Shown here in pieces: positions 1 to 11,218 of a stretch of DNA of 64,000 nucleotides. The position numbers and the translations under genes are program-made. Location: the NCBI GenBank assembly GCA_963920705.1, contig OY987227.1, positions 5,381,143 to 5,445,142 of the forward strand, read 5' to 3'. A model generated the notes under the pieces. That model was not told the origin of the DNA. It did no database searches and worked only from the letters and a program-made list of their open reading frames with translations. Every line of letters starts with the position of its first letter. Position 1 is the stretch's first letter. The stretch is from Odiellus spinosus. Taxonomy: Eukaryota > Arthropoda > Arachnida > Opiliones > Phalangiidae.

Positions 1-835
1 GAAGGGGCTGGCCATCGGGTCGAAGGGGCTGGCCATCGGGTCGAAGGGGCTGGCCATCGGGTCGAAGGGGCTGGCCATCGGTCGAAGGGGCTGGCCATCG
101 GGTCGAAGGGGCTGGCCATCGGGTCGAAGGGGCTCAGCGTCGGGTCGAAGGGGCTGGCCGACGGGTCGAAGGGGCTGGCCGACGGGTCGAAGGGGCTGGC
201 CGACGGGTAGAAGGGGCTGACCGACGGGTAGAAGGGGCTGACCGTCGGGTCGAGGGAGCTGGCCGACGGGTAGAAGGGGCTGGCCGTCGGGTCGAGGGAG
301 CTGGCCGTTTGGTCGAAGTGGCTGGCCGTTTGGTCGAAGTGGCTGGCCGTCGGGTCGAAGGGGCTGGCCATCGGGTCGAAGGGGCTGGCCATCGGGTCGA
401 AGGGGCTGGCCATCGGGTCGAAGGGGTTGGCCATCGGGTCGAAGGGGCTGGCCATCGGGTCGAAGGGGCTGGCCATCGGGTCGAAGGGGCTGGCCATCGG
501 GTCGAAGGGGCTGGCCATCGGGTCGAAGGGGCTGGCCATCGGGTCGAAGGGGCTGGCCATCGGGTCGAAGGGGCTGGCCATCGGGTCGAAGGGGCTGGCC
601 ATCGGGTCGAAGGGGCTCAGCGTCGGGTCGAAGGGGCTGGCCGACGGGTCGAAGGGGCTGGCCGACGGGTAGAAGGGGCTGGCCGTCGGGTCGAAGGGGC
701 TGGCCGTCGGGTCGAAGGGGCTGGCCGTCGGGTCGAAGGGGCTGGCCGTCGGGTCGAAGGGGCTGGCCGTCGGGTCGAAGGCCGAAGCGGCCGGGACGAA
801 GGCCCTAGCGGCCAGATCGAAGACGTAAGCGGTAA
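1..835. repeat. 21-bp GC-rich minisatellite
   Basis: The segment is a head-to-tail array of a 21-bp unit of the form GTCGAAGGGGCTGGCCATCGG. Variants GCCGACGG, GCCGTCGG and CTCAGCGTCGG form local blocks. The unit is a multiple of three and lacks stops in two + frames, so it yields long heptapeptide open frames (for example 309-842) that I do not regard as genes. The array enters from the left edge of the window. The same kind of unit reappears immediately after the N gap at 25460, so the gap probably hides a second array. Confidence 0.95.
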
Positions 836-1122
836 CTATTAAACCATACTCCATCTGCCAAAAAAAACCCCAAAAAAAGTCACTTACTTTCTCATAAAAT
901 AAACTTGCCATACAATACAAATGCTAGAATATTGTATTTGAAATTAAACCATAGAGTTCCTAACATAAATTGAATTAAGGAATTCATTTCAGAATTGATT
1001 TTACTAATTTATTTTAGAATTGATTTTTACTAATTTATTTCAGGATTGAATTTGCGGATTTATTTCAGAATTGAGTTCGCCAATCAATATCAGAAACGAG
1101 TTAATTTATTTCATAAAATATT

Positions 1123-1155
<33 letters not shown>

Positions 1156-1560
1156 TCTATTAAAAATTAGTTGGGTAATTTATTTCAGAGTTGAGAACGC
1201 AAGATTGGTTGAAAAAAGTAAGTTAAGTGGGTGGTAGACGAAATAAGTTTGAAAACAACTGCACCAGTCTTAGATTTTTTTAAGCATTTAATTAGTCCAT
1301 TACCATCATTATTTAGCGAGGGCTGAATTGGCAAGGTTCAATTACAATCCTTACCAAATCGGATACCACTATTAGCAAGAATAGATTTGTGTTAAAGCTA
1401 TTCTTGCTATTAGTTACGTTTAATTTCAGTGTTTAACAATTTTGCTTTCGGGATAAAATTGAATGAGCTTCAGAGTAAAGCAACGATCGTGTCTCCCCTA
1501 ACGCTGTCACAATTGTCAGTTGCATTGTTTCGTTTCTTATTATTAATGTAATATATTCGG
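836..1560. repeat. segmental duplication, copy A
   Basis: This segment follows the 21-bp array. It matches 25570-27885 in the same order and orientation: a block ending in CCATACTCCATCTGCC, then TTGCCATACAATAC, GAATTGAGTT..AATTTCAG units, a poly-T tract (1126-1153 here), AAGATTGGTT, GAAATAAGTTTGAAAAC and finally CAACGATCGTGTCTCC. Copy A holds only two or three of the 25-bp units that fill about 1.6 kb in copy B. The two copies diverge after about 1555. I see no gene in it. Confidence 0.85.
1376..1406. mobile_element. 31-bp micro-element with TIR CAAGAATAG and 7-bp TSD
   Basis: The insert begins CAAGAATAG and ends CTATTCTTG, so the ends are perfect inverted repeats around a 13-nt core. It is flanked by CTATTAG on both sides (1369-1375 and 1407-1413). 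The paralogous copy B has the uninterrupted sequence CACTATTAGTTACG, which is an empty site. The same terminal sequence bounds the larger element at 13975-14697. Confidence 0.7.
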
Positions 1561-1954
1561 AGAACCCGGTAGGGTTCTTACGTTATGGGCTGATCATCAT
1601 CTGTAATGCAATTTTGATTTCCTTAAAAAATTGGACCTTTAGCCAATCAGAACGCTCCATTTCCCCATTGAAATAACATTAAAATCGACTCTTTCGAGGA
1701 CATGTCCCGTGCATCGCAGAACTAAAAGAGGAATTATTTGTTACGGTTAAAATCAATTTTAAGTGGTAGAGCAAGGTTCGAATGTTGAACTTTTCAAGTT
1801 TCATTTAAAAATATTAAGTCTAAGTATTTTAAAATTAATTCTAAAGTTGACCCTTTTTTTGGTACTTAGCTGGTTTCGCGCATGGCCAAATTCGTAATGT
1901 TATTCTATGGGATTTGTTTTTTGGAAGTGCCTTACCTTTCAGGTTTATTTTCTA
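1561..1954. other. non-coding; end holds a dispersed-repeat fragment
   Basis: No coding signal is visible. The part from about 1885 resembles 29310-29400 and, inverted, 6020-6080 (shared strings include TATTCTATGGGAT and CTTACCTTTC). The foldback element at 1955 interrupts this copy. Confidence 0.5.
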
Positions 1955-2611
1955 ATTAGATATAAACCAGTTGGGCAGCCGCCCACCTAGAAGGGAGGGC
2001 TATTTGTGACAGATATTACAACTCAGAATGGACAGATATTAAATTACATCTGGCAATGGACAGATATATAAGTTTTATTACAACTCAGAATGGGCAGATA
2101 TTAAATTACATCTTTCGATGGACAAATATAATTTTTTATTACAACTTGGAATGGCCAGATATTAAATTTTCAAATCAGTGCAATTCAGCCAAACCTTTCA
2201 CAAATAACTCTGCCCTTTATTTTAGTCATTCTGAATTTGTTGTACTGTCTTTTGTAACAAACATTTTTTTTGGTGAAAGGAACTATGAAATAAAAATTTA
2301 AATCATCTTGTGACATACTACGATATGAAACAGAAAATATTTATTTCAAAGGGCAGAGTTATTTGTGAAAGGTTTGGCTGAATTGCACTGATTTGAAAAT
2401 TTAATATCTGGCCATTCCAAGTTGTAATAAAAAATTATATTTGTCCATCGAAAGATGTAATTTAATATCTGCCCATTCTGAGTTGTAATAAAACTTATAT
2501 ATCTGTCCATTGCCAGATGTAATTTAATATCTGTCCATTCTGAGTTGTAATATCTGTCACAAATAGCCCTCCCTTCTAGGTGGGCGGCTGCCCAACTGGT
2601 TTATATCTAAT
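1955..2611. mobile_element. foldback element with ~265-bp inverted arms
   Basis: The left arm (1955 to about 2222) and right arm (about 2342 to 2611) are near-perfect reverse complements. The outermost sequence is ATTAGATATAAACCAG, and each arm contains the palindromic core CAGCCGCCCACC. Each arm carries several direct copies of (G/C)AGATATTA-type subrepeats. The spacer of about 120 bp has no convincing gene, and the 81-residue open frame at 2056-2301 runs through the arm. I could not define a target duplication. Confidence 0.85.
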
Positions 2612-3152
2612 ATCTGTCCCTTTAAAGAAACTCGTGTGATAAAAAGCATTCAAAAAATATTGAACGATGTTTGCATGCGCACCAAATTCAAATATCAGTT
2701 TCATTATCTATTCAAAAAGCGCGGATATCTTCTTAAAATAAGATTGTTACAAATTTAAAATATTAAAAAATCCACTTTCATATCCCTTTAAAACATGCGC
2801 TTCCTTATCCCTTTTCAAGGCTTTTAGAAACCTTGGGCCCAAGGGTGGCTGAATCGGGCAACTCGTTTCAACAATTTTTTTCCTCTCTCGTTTCCCAGCG
2901 AGGTATGACGTCATCACGAGCCCTCCGCACCGCGCGTTTTTCGAAAAAGAGCCTTGCTTATGTGTTATTTAATTATTGAAACAATTTTTTCTTTTTGATT
3001 GGCTATTATTCTGGGGTTTTATAAATTTACAACACTTTTAAAACTTTAAAATCTTTATTTATTATCACTAATTTAATAACAGGAACTTATTACAAAGTTA
3101 TGAGATCCATTTTAAACATTTTTGTAATAAAACAGTAGGGTATCACTTAAGT
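2612..3152. other. non-coding flank; possible left end of P-like element
   Basis: The string CATCACGAGCCCTC at about 2912 is the reverse complement of GAGGGCTCGTGATG at about 4264. These may be the ends of the element carrying the transposase remnant at 3153-3922. No clean target duplication is visible. Confidence 0.35.
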
Positions 3153-3922
3153 TTATGTTATAATTTTTTTCATCTTTTTGGTCTTTTTCCTAGAATTGTC
3201 ATCACATTCTTTAGATTTAGGAACTGATTTAATACTATTAAAATATTTCATTCTTATACAAATTCTAATCTTTACAAAACTTTGAATAATTTCAATAGGA
3301 ACGAGACCATTTTCTTGAAAGATTTTTTGACTTATGTTTTTTACAATATTGCATTCATTAGTTAACAGTTTATTAGGCAAATATTTTAGGAATACCTGGT
3401 CAAATTTTTTAATTTCCTGAGAAAAAAAATTAGAAGGCACTGTGTATCCACCGTACGACAAAAACTTTGCCCACGATGGTAAAGTATAGTTATGATCTTT
3501 CTTTTCCTTATCTATTAGATCTAAATTAGGATAACTCTTACAGTGCTTTTTGCTACCCAACCCGCAAGGTACTCTAACCCATTCTCTTCTAATTTAGTGT
3601 ATTCATTTTCTAGTATTTCACCGTCATTTACATCATTGGGTCTTTTAACATTAGCGGCTGACTTGGAAATATAAATATTGTTACTATTCAATAATGAAGA
3701 ACTCGCACCAAGAGGTTGCATTGGTTGTGCCTTCTGGGGACTTCTTACTTTAATTTCACTTGATTTAGAAAAATCAAAAGTGTCCGGTTCAGGATCTACT
3801 AGCGTCTCGTTTTCTAAATTAGCGGATTTAAGAGCTTTCGATACTAAATACTCATCACAGTTTTGGTCAATAGTATTGCAATTATTACTTAATATTCCTG
3901 GATTTTTCCCCATTATTATCAC
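3153..3922 (-). pseudogene. P-element/THAP9-like transposase C-terminal remnant
   Basis: Two overlapping - strand frames read as one protein broken by a frameshift. The upstream frame (3922 to about 3545) ends in LEYLAGWVAK, which matches the LEYIAGYVAKK motif that I recall from P-element and THAP9 transposases near their C-terminus. The downstream frame (to 3153) continues with a KHCKSYPNLD segment, a W..FLSYGGYTVPS stretch and a terminal KIRICIRMKYFN segment, then a basic tail. The break falls in an A-run near 3548 and is best explained by loss of one A. No THAP domain or catalytic core is visible upstream, so the copy is truncated as well as frameshifted. The family call rests on motif memory, not a search. 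Confidence 0.6.
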
Positions 3923-4380
3923 GCGAACCCTACTAAGGGCATTAATATAAATAGATAAGATATTAGAAGAGGTATTAGAATATCTGATAATAATAAGATC
4001 TTGTACAGATACTACAAAATTCGATTACACCATGCCTGTATGTTATGCCTTGCCTCCACCATGTAGTTATATCTTGGTTTACGAATGGTATTTGTGTTAA
4101 AACCATTCATTACATTATCCTTCCTATCCGAACAAAATCTGAACTTGGAAAAAATGACAAACTATTAACTTACTAATTATTATCCAAATTCTTCAGCCTG
4201 GAACAGGCAGAGAGCCTAAAACAAATGGCTTCCCGCGTAAACCGTAAAAGTTGTCTGCTTCAGAGGGCTCGTGATGACGTTAAATAACAGCCAATGAAAA
4301 ATCGTTAAAAGTTGAAGAGTAAACGCGCCCGATTAGCCAACCTATTATAGCAAAATATTTCCACGAACCTTGCCTTGGGC
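3923..4380. other. non-coding
   Basis: No gene is recognised. A short hairpin near 4086-4111 (GAATGGT/ACCATTC) has the loop ATTTGTGTTAAA, which also occurs at the core of the 31-bp element at 1376. Confidence 0.4.
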
Positions 4381-4673
4381 CAGGCTGGGAAATAAGGATT
4401 ATTTTTAAACTGGACTTGTGGCCAGTAGAGCCCAAGCAGTTTTATTAAAAAACTGGACATTGGCCAGTTACAATTTTCACGAGCTTGACTATCTGTCATT
4501 ATGACGTAGGACTATGACGTCACTATGACGTAGGATAAGAAACAAAACAAAATTTTGGAATTAATTAACTGGCCACAAGGCCAGTAGACCCCCAAGCATT
4601 TAATTTTTAAACTGGCCCAGCTAATTTTTAAACTGGACTTTTGTCCAGTAAAACCGCCTTATTTCCCAGCCTG
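4381..4673. mobile_element. hAT-type MITE, 293 bp, 8-bp TSD
   Basis: The ends are perfect 17-bp inverted repeats, CAGGCTGGGAAATAAGG, flanked on both sides by CCTTGGGC (4373-4380 and 4674-4681). An 8-bp target duplication and a CAG..CTG terminus are the hAT hallmark. The interior contains repeated CTGG(A/C)C..GGCCAGT motifs and no open frame of note, so it is non-autonomous. Confidence 0.88.
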
Positions 4674-4681
4674 CCTTGGGC

Positions 4682-5649
4682 CTCTTGCCCTCTTCCTTCT
4701 CCGAGCATTGAGTGGCGCCTTCTAACTTTAGTCATAATTTAAATAATTAAATTTATTTTGAATTTATAATTTTATTTAAATAGCATATTATAATATTCGA
4801 AGACGAATGATATTTTATTATATAATTTATTTAAACAATAATTAAAGTTAAAAAAAAAATATGGTAAAACAAATATAGTAAAACATTAGCTTAACGCCGC
4901 TGGGCGCTGGCTGTGCGTGATAGCGGTAGTATCGAGTTTGTTCCACTAAGCCTTTGTATAACAAAATTAAACGTGATGTTACGGTATATTAAAGGCCAAA
5001 TGGAAAAAATAACTTGTAAAATGCACAATTCCCACATTTTAAAATGGAAATAAACAAAAATAACACCCTTACTTAGGTATTTTGGTAAAGATATTATAAT
5101 TTAAAGTAGGAAAGGCGAGAAAAATGATGGCGTCAGGACGATAGCTTTCCGCGGCTCTCTGGCTTATTCCACTTACTAAATTCAGTGGGTATAAAGCTAA
5201 AGGGGTGTTTTTTTCCCCATCCCAGAATAAATGTAGGGAGCGGAGGTCGTCTTTCAGCGCGCAGTGTAGTTTCAATCTGCTTGTTTAGCCCGGCTGTGAT
5301 TCGTTTTTGTTAGAGCCACGTGAAATTTCAATGCGAACAAAGTTACCGTCTCGGTATTTGGGGACGGTTTGTAGGAGGTAGGCTCCCGTAGTAATGGTGG
5401 GTTATTGAAGAGTAGGAGGTTCCTTGAGTGTCGGCGCCTTTCACGCTACCAGTTTTATTAATGAGAGGGCGTAACCTCGGTACGTGATTCGTCACTTGGA
5501 AAGTGATGAACAGAATAGAATTCTCCTGATTCTCCTCATCCTCCTCATTCTCCTCCTCTCCCAAAACTCAATCTCTAAGAGAGACAAACTTTGCTGGGAT
5601 TTTGGCACTATCACAAATAGCAAGTGTTTCGCTCTGGCGAGGAAACACT
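4682..5649. other. non-coding stretch
   Basis: No gene is supported; open frames at 5069-5275 and 5343-5564 on the - strand match nothing I know. A pyrimidine-rich CTCCT tract lies at 5521-5562. Confidence 0.4.
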
Positions 5650-6075
5650 AATACTTCCGGATATTTTTAAAACTTGGATTTTCCGTGTGGTATGAATTAA
5701 GTTTCGAGCTTTATTTTAAGTATAATTTCATAGTTTTACACCAATTAGTTGGCCCTCAATCTATTTATGAAAACGGACGAAAAATTAAAGCGGAGAAATT
5801 GAGTGGGCAAAAACCTAAGCCTTATTTGACAAATTAGGCTTAGGTTTTCTATAGCTTTTTAAATTCACGTGCAGGAGCGCGCTTGGGTATTGAGCGTTAA
5901 TGACTTAATTTCTCCTCTTTCATATTTTTGCCGTTTTTATAAATAGACTGTGGCCAAACTAATCGGTCTAAAATTATGAAATTAGTCTTAAAATAAAGCC
6001 CGAAAAATATCTGGAATCATTAGAAAATAAATCAGAAAGGTAAGTCTCGTACAAAAAATCTAATTCCCATAGAAT
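5650..6075. repeat. inverted-repeat element of a dispersed family
   Basis: The left part (about 5690-5785) and right part (about 5935-6040) are inverted relatives sharing CTTTATTTTAAG and ATTTCATA.TTTTACACC-like strings. The same sequence occurs once at 29370-29510 and partly at 1885-1954. A central hairpin pairs AACCTAAGCC with GGCTTAGGTT (about 5812-5851). Confidence 0.6.
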
Positions 6076-6159
6076 AACATTAAGTTTCAATTTCTCCACA
6101 TTAAAACTTAAAAGTACTCTCCTTTTTAAAAATGTGAAAGTCCGAACGACTTGGCATTT

Positions 6160-7095
6160 CGAACGGCAATAAGGAAGGTATTAACATCCAAAATAATGAA
6201 AAAAATAATTTAAATTTAGTTCAAAGGGTAATGGGAAAAATATGAAGATTTCGCTGCGGCTGTCGGAGGTATTAACATCAAAAATGACGAAAAAATTATT
6301 TTAAATTTGGTTTAAGGGCAATGGGGAAAATATAAAGATTTCGCTGCGGTTGACGGAGGTATTAACATCAAAAATGATGAAAAAATAAATTTTAATTGGA
6401 TTAAAGGGCACTGGTAAAAATGTAGAGATTTGACTGGAATCAAGTGCGGCTGCCGGAGGTATTAACATCAAAAATTATGAAAAAATTTAGTTTAATTGGG
6501 TTTAAAGGGCAATGGTAAAAATGTAGAAATTTGACTAAATCAAGTGCGGCTGCCCTATTAACATCAAAAATTATGAAAAAAATTTATTTTAATTGGGATT
6601 AAAGGGCAATGGTAAAAATGTAGAGATCTGACTGAATCAAGTGAGGCTGCCCCAGCTATTAACATCAAAAAATATGAAAAAATTAATTTTAATTTGGTTT
6701 AAAGGGCAATGGTAAAAATGTAGAGATCTGACTGAATCAAGTGAGGCTGCCCCAGCTATTAACATCAAAAATTATGAAAAAATTAGTTTTAATTGGGTTT
6801 AAAGGGCAATGGTAAAAATGTTGAGATCTGACTGAATCAAGTGAGGCTGCCCCAGCTATTAACATCTAAAATTATGAAAAAAAATAGTTTAATTGGGTTT
6901 AAAGGGCAATGGTAAAAATGTAGAAATTTGACTAAATCAAGTGCGGCTGCCGCAGCTATTAACATCAAAAATTATGAAAAAATTTATTTTAATTGGGATT
7001 AAAGGGCAATGGTAAAAATGTAGAGATCTGACTGAATCAAGTGCGGCTGCTGTAGCTATTAACATCAAAAATGATGAAAAAAAAAATTATTTTAA
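6160..7095. repeat. tandem array, ~88-102-bp unit, about 10 copies
   Basis: Successive units start with TATTAACATC(A)AAAAT.ATGAAAAAA and contain AAAGGGCAATGGTAAAAATG, TGACTGAATCAAGTG and GGCTGCC. Unit starts lie near 6178, 6270, 6358, 6459, 6557, 6658, 6757, 6857, 6957 and 7057. Later units are more alike than early ones. No coding role is apparent. Confidence 0.88.
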
Positions 7096-7117
7096 TTGAA
7101 GTTTATAATAAAATGTA

Positions 7118-7290
7118 AGACTGAAGGAACAGATATTATATCAAAAATGTCTTTGCGAACAAAGACCAAGAAGGACACGTTATGATTTCGGAAAGCTGAA
7201 GCGACAGATATTATATAAAAAATGTCTTTGTGAACAAAGACCCAAAAAGATCTGTTATGATTTCAGATGGCTGAAGGGACAGATATGTTA
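7118..7290. repeat. tandem ~82-bp units, 2+ copies
   Basis: Each unit has GACAGATATTATAT, AATGTCTTTG(C/T)GAACAAAGACC and TGTTATGATTTC. The last unit leads into the inverted arm starting at about 7215. Confidence 0.7.
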
Positions 7291-7475
7291 AATTTTCTTT
7301 TAAAACGTAAAATTTAATTATAATCGCAATCTGACAGGATTTAGAGTCTAATTTCAAAACAACTGATTTTATTCACTCGCAAATATTTAAGAAAAAACAT
7401 AACAGGCGATTTTCTCCCATTGACCCTTAACATTAAATTTGGCTTAATTACTTTTCAGGGATTACGTGTCAGCCA
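7200..7475. repeat. left arm of a ~250-bp inverted repeat pair
   Basis: It is the reverse complement of 12125-12390 over about 250 bp, including CTGAAGGGACAGATATGTTA, ATAATCGCAATCTGACAGGA and GGCGATTTTCTCCCATTGAC. The pair brackets a region into which the LTR element at 7920-11673 inserted. Removing that element leaves about 0.9 kb between the arms, consistent with a foldback DNA element. Confidence 0.8.
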
Positions 7476-7913
7476 AAATAAAACTTTTCGTTCGATAGAA
7501 AAGGTTAGGTATTCTAACTTTCGACTTAGTCGTAAATTCATTCACCGAGATTTAAGTATATTTCAGACACATTTTTTTATTCTTACTTTGAATTACTATT
7601 CGTTAAAGACCACACGCTATCCCGAAACCAGGGATTATTCAACGTCGTTGTTTCAAAGGCCCTATCTGCTCTAGAATGGGTACTATTAAAAAGCTCTTTA
7701 TGTCCTCGATATGTAAACAAACCAAGGTTGTGAGATATGTGGCTTTAAAGGGGCTATACGCAAATCATGGATACTTTCTTTAACTATATGTATTTCGATA
7801 ATTAATATTCTAAATTTGTAATTGACGAATACTCGAATACCGACCTTTAAATTCCGTTAAAACTCGGTTAAAACTACTTAAATAAATAATGTTTTATTAT
7901 AACTCCTCGACTT
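7476..7913. other. non-coding interior of the foldback element
   Basis: No recognisable gene. The last bases TAGTCG (7914-7919) are the target duplication of the LTR element. Confidence 0.4.
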
Positions 7914-7919
7914 TAGTCG

Positions 7920-8374
7920 TTTTATTTTCCACCAAGCGAATTATTTAAGTAACTAATTCATTTAAACACCAATCTCGATTCCAAATATCTTTATTCATTT
8001 CTCTGACTATGTCGTCCTTCTTTCGAGTTCCTTTTTGGAGTGGCAGAAAACAAACGCTTTCTCCTTTACATTTTCACTCTAACATGCTAACCATTACAAT
8101 CACCCGAACATCGGCTTCGGCTTCAACAAAGCCCCCGTCTTGCTCTCCGATCTTCGCTATCACCGCGTTCTTTCGCTCCATGGGGGTTAAAGTTCGTAAA
8201 TGCAGCTGAAGATACTATATGGCTATATAGCCCTCCACACAAGCCCCAAGGCCAACATATATATAACATTATTCGTCCCATACATACATAAGTAAACAAC
8301 CCTATAAGTATAATGACCAGAACTGTACACCCACAAGTCGCATCTCCTTATAAGTATGAATCACCAGAAATGAC
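7920..8374 (-). repeat. LTR (3' LTR in element orientation)
   Basis: It appears identical to 11219-11673. On the - strand it begins GTCATTTCTGG, not the usual TG, so the exact edge may be off by one or two bases. A 66-codon open frame on the + strand inside it occurs twice only because the LTR does. Confidence 0.85.
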
Positions 8375-8884
8375 ATTCCCCCGCCATGAGCATTGCTCAT
8401 AACAACACACTTAACCAATTTAATAACAACATAAATTCATACTGCAGAATTTCATGCCTCGACTCAAGTTAACATTGCTATTAGTAAACACTTCACAGTT
8501 AATCTCAACATTTAATCATTTATAACAATACTAATCACTTAATAGTTTCATGCGTTTAGATCCGTTAATATCGGATTTACACATTAAATTCCACTCAACA
8601 CATAGATTTTCGTTCTATAATGAACATCTCTTCACGCGCAGCTAATTTGAACTACAAAAAAAAACCATCATTATGGGAAAAATAGTTCAGGGAAAACCCA
8701 CTACTTGGGCAAAAACCTTTTTCGTATATTACTCCGAATCATAACATTTTTACAGTCAAAATCACCGAATCACTCTTTTTGTTTACAATTAGTAAATTCC
8801 ACAATGGATAATATATTTCAACATTTATTTCTTTTTGCTAACAGTTACTTTATACAATAATTAATATATTAATTTCATATGTAT

Positions 8885-9660
8885 ATTTATCATAAATCCC
8901 TCATCATGATTAGTCTCTCCATCACGATTAATTTCTCGTCACGATAACCAATCTCTCATCACGATGATCAATCTCTCATCACGACGATCAATCTCTCATC
9001 ACGACGATCAATCTCTCATCACGACGATCAATCTCTCATCACGACGATCAATCTCTCATCACGACGACCAATCTCTCATCATGACGACTAATCTCTCATC
9101 GCGACAATTATCTCTCATCGTGACAATTATCTCTCATCGTCACAATTATCTCTCATCGTGACAATTATCTCTCATCGTGACAATTATCTCTCATCGTGAC
9201 AATTATCTCTCATCGTGACAATTATCTCTCATCGTGACAATTATCTCTCATCGTGACAATTATCTCTCATCGTGACAATTATCTCTCATCGTGACAATTA
9301 TCTCTCATCGTGACAATCATCTCTCATCATGACCATTCTTTCATCATGACCATTCTCTCATCATGAACATTTTCTCTCATCATGAACATTCTCTCATCGT
9401 GATCAATTTCTCTCATCGTGATCAATTTCTCTCATCATGATCAATTTCTCTCATCATGATCAATTTCTCTCATCATGATCAATTTCTCTCATCATGATCA
9501 ATTTCTCTCATCATGATCAATTTCTCTCATCATGATCAATTTCTCTCATCATGATCAATTTCTCTCATCATGATCATTTTCTCTCATCATTATCATTTTC
9601 TCTCATCATTATCATTTTCTCTCATCATGATCGTTTTCTCTCATCATGATCATTTTCTTT
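8885..9660. repeat. minisatellite of 18-20-bp CTCTCATC units
   Basis: All units share TCTCTCATC followed by variant cores: ACGACGATCAA, then GTGACAATTA, then ATGATCAATTT, then ATGATCATTT. The variants are arranged in consecutive blocks, as expected from successive local amplification. The array lies inside the LTR element. Confidence 0.92.
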
Positions 9661-9669
9661 TGTTTCCTT

Positions 9670-9970
9670 AGTAACACGATAGTTCCTCTAGTAACGCGTT
9701 AGTTCCTCTAGTAACGCGTTAGTTCCTCTAGTAACGCGATAGTTCCTCTAGTAACGCGATAGTTCCTCTAGTAACGCGATAGTTCCTCTAGTAACGCGAT
9801 AGTTCCTCTAGTAACGCGATAGTTCCTCTAGTAACGCGATAGTTCCTCTAGTAACGCGATAGTTCCTCTAGTAACGCGATAGTTCCTCTAGTAACGCGAT
9901 AGTTCCTCTAGTAACGCGATAGTTCCTCTAGTAACGCGATAGTTCCTCTAGTAACGCGATAGTTCCTCTA
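9670..9970. repeat. 20-bp minisatellite, ~15 copies
   Basis: The unit is AGTTCCTCTAGTAACGCGAT. The first units carry GCGTT or ACGAT variants and the following dozen are identical. It lies inside the LTR element and abuts the previous array. Confidence 0.93.
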
Positions 9971-10466
9971 ACTTCAACTTCGTACGTACTTTCAACTTCG
10001 TATTCTGGTAATGTTGTTTTAAGCAAGTAGTATTTTTGGTAATTTTGTTTTATATTTTAAGTAAATTTTGTTTCATCTCTAGTTATTTGCTTCTCTTATT
10101 GTTACTTTCTTTTTGTTAATTGTTTCTCTTAATATATTGTTATCCCGTATCCAACGGACGCTAAACGCTCCCTTCCCATTGCCGTAACGGGCGATACTTC
10201 ATTCTCCCTTTACCCGTTTTCATTCCCTTTCGTCTCCTAATTTCAAGGGCGCTAGAAAGGACCATTAGCGATGAGCATTGGACATTGGGACGCGGACCCC
10301 TCCTTGGTCGCTAACCAATGTCTTCCCCCCTTGGGAGGAATTGGGGGAAGAACAATTTAAGTACCTTTCAATTCCTTTTCAAGCAAAAGAGTCGCCACCA
10401 TCTTTTACAAGCACGAAATTGTTAAGGAACTCGTTAGGCTTAGCAACCAAGTATTTAATACATTCT

Positions 10467-10670
10467 TTATGAGTTTCAACTCCTAAGTATTAATTGTTTA
10501 TTAGTCATTACAATTAATCTAATGTATTGTAGAATAGAAATACTATCTTGGTCTACTTTACATTTATTTTTTCAACTCCTAAGTATTAATTGATTAGTTT
10601 CATTACAATTAATCTAATATAGGTGTAGAATAGAAATACTATCCTGGTCTACTTTACACCTATTTCGTAG
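10467..10670. repeat. ~100-bp tandem duplication
   Basis: Two adjacent copies share TCAACTCCTAAGTATTAATTG, ATTACAATTAATCTAAT and ATAGAAATACTATC(T/C)TGGTC. They lie inside the LTR element interior. Confidence 0.8.
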
Positions 10671-11193
10671 TACCTTAACAATTCCAATTACGTACATTCT
10701 ACTTGTACTACCCTTCCATCCCAGTTTCGTACTTATAATTATAAGCCTTCTACGGCCCGATTCCAATGACTATACTCCACTTACTCTACCCCAGCTAGGT
10801 ACCGTCAATTAGGTACCGTAATATGAATACCGTGTACCTATAGGCGTAGCTAACAGGATTAACTAAATATCCCAGCAATTTTAACTTTCGACAACTTATA
10901 GTGATATGACATTATTTAAAATCAAAAGGAAAACATCAAACCCATTATAGCCATCTAACACGAACGGAGACTATATTCATTCAATTTCGTTAACTTTAGC
11001 CGCTTGCCTCTCTGTCCGGGCGGCGTCCAATCTCGACCTTTCTTAGGCGTCGGTTCTCTTCCTCTTTCGTCAATCGCCGCCATACTGAAAAAGGCGTCTT
11101 TTTTCCGAAAACGTTATCTGGATTTCAACTTACAATATTTTGATTTCTTCACTCTAATTCCACATTCTTAATCCATCCAAAGGCTCCTGATAC

Positions 11194-11218
11194 GTTCAAC
11201 TCCCGGGTTTCGGCACCA
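11194..11218 (-). other. tRNA primer-binding site of the LTR element
   Basis: On the + strand this reads as a tRNA 3' end, with a T-loop-like TTCAACT and terminal CACCA. Its complement directly abuts the LTR edge at 11219. I cannot say with confidence which tRNA it matches. Confidence 0.7.

Noticed and set aside
309..842. 177-codon open frame of RVEGAGH repeats
   Set aside because: It is the translation of a 21-bp minisatellite; several frames of the same DNA are equally open and no promoter, intron or unique sequence accompanies it.
8009..8209. 66-codon frame repeated at 11308-11508
   Set aside because: It lies inside the LTR on the antisense side of the element and is duplicated only because the LTR is.
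8885..9970. Regular short repeats resembling a CRISPR array
   Set aside because: Units are contiguous with no unique spacers; this is a eukaryotic minisatellite inside a retrotransposon.
11194..11218. A tRNA gene ending in CCA
   Set aside because: Only the 3' end is present, and it abuts an LTR edge exactly, which marks a primer-binding site on the opposite strand.
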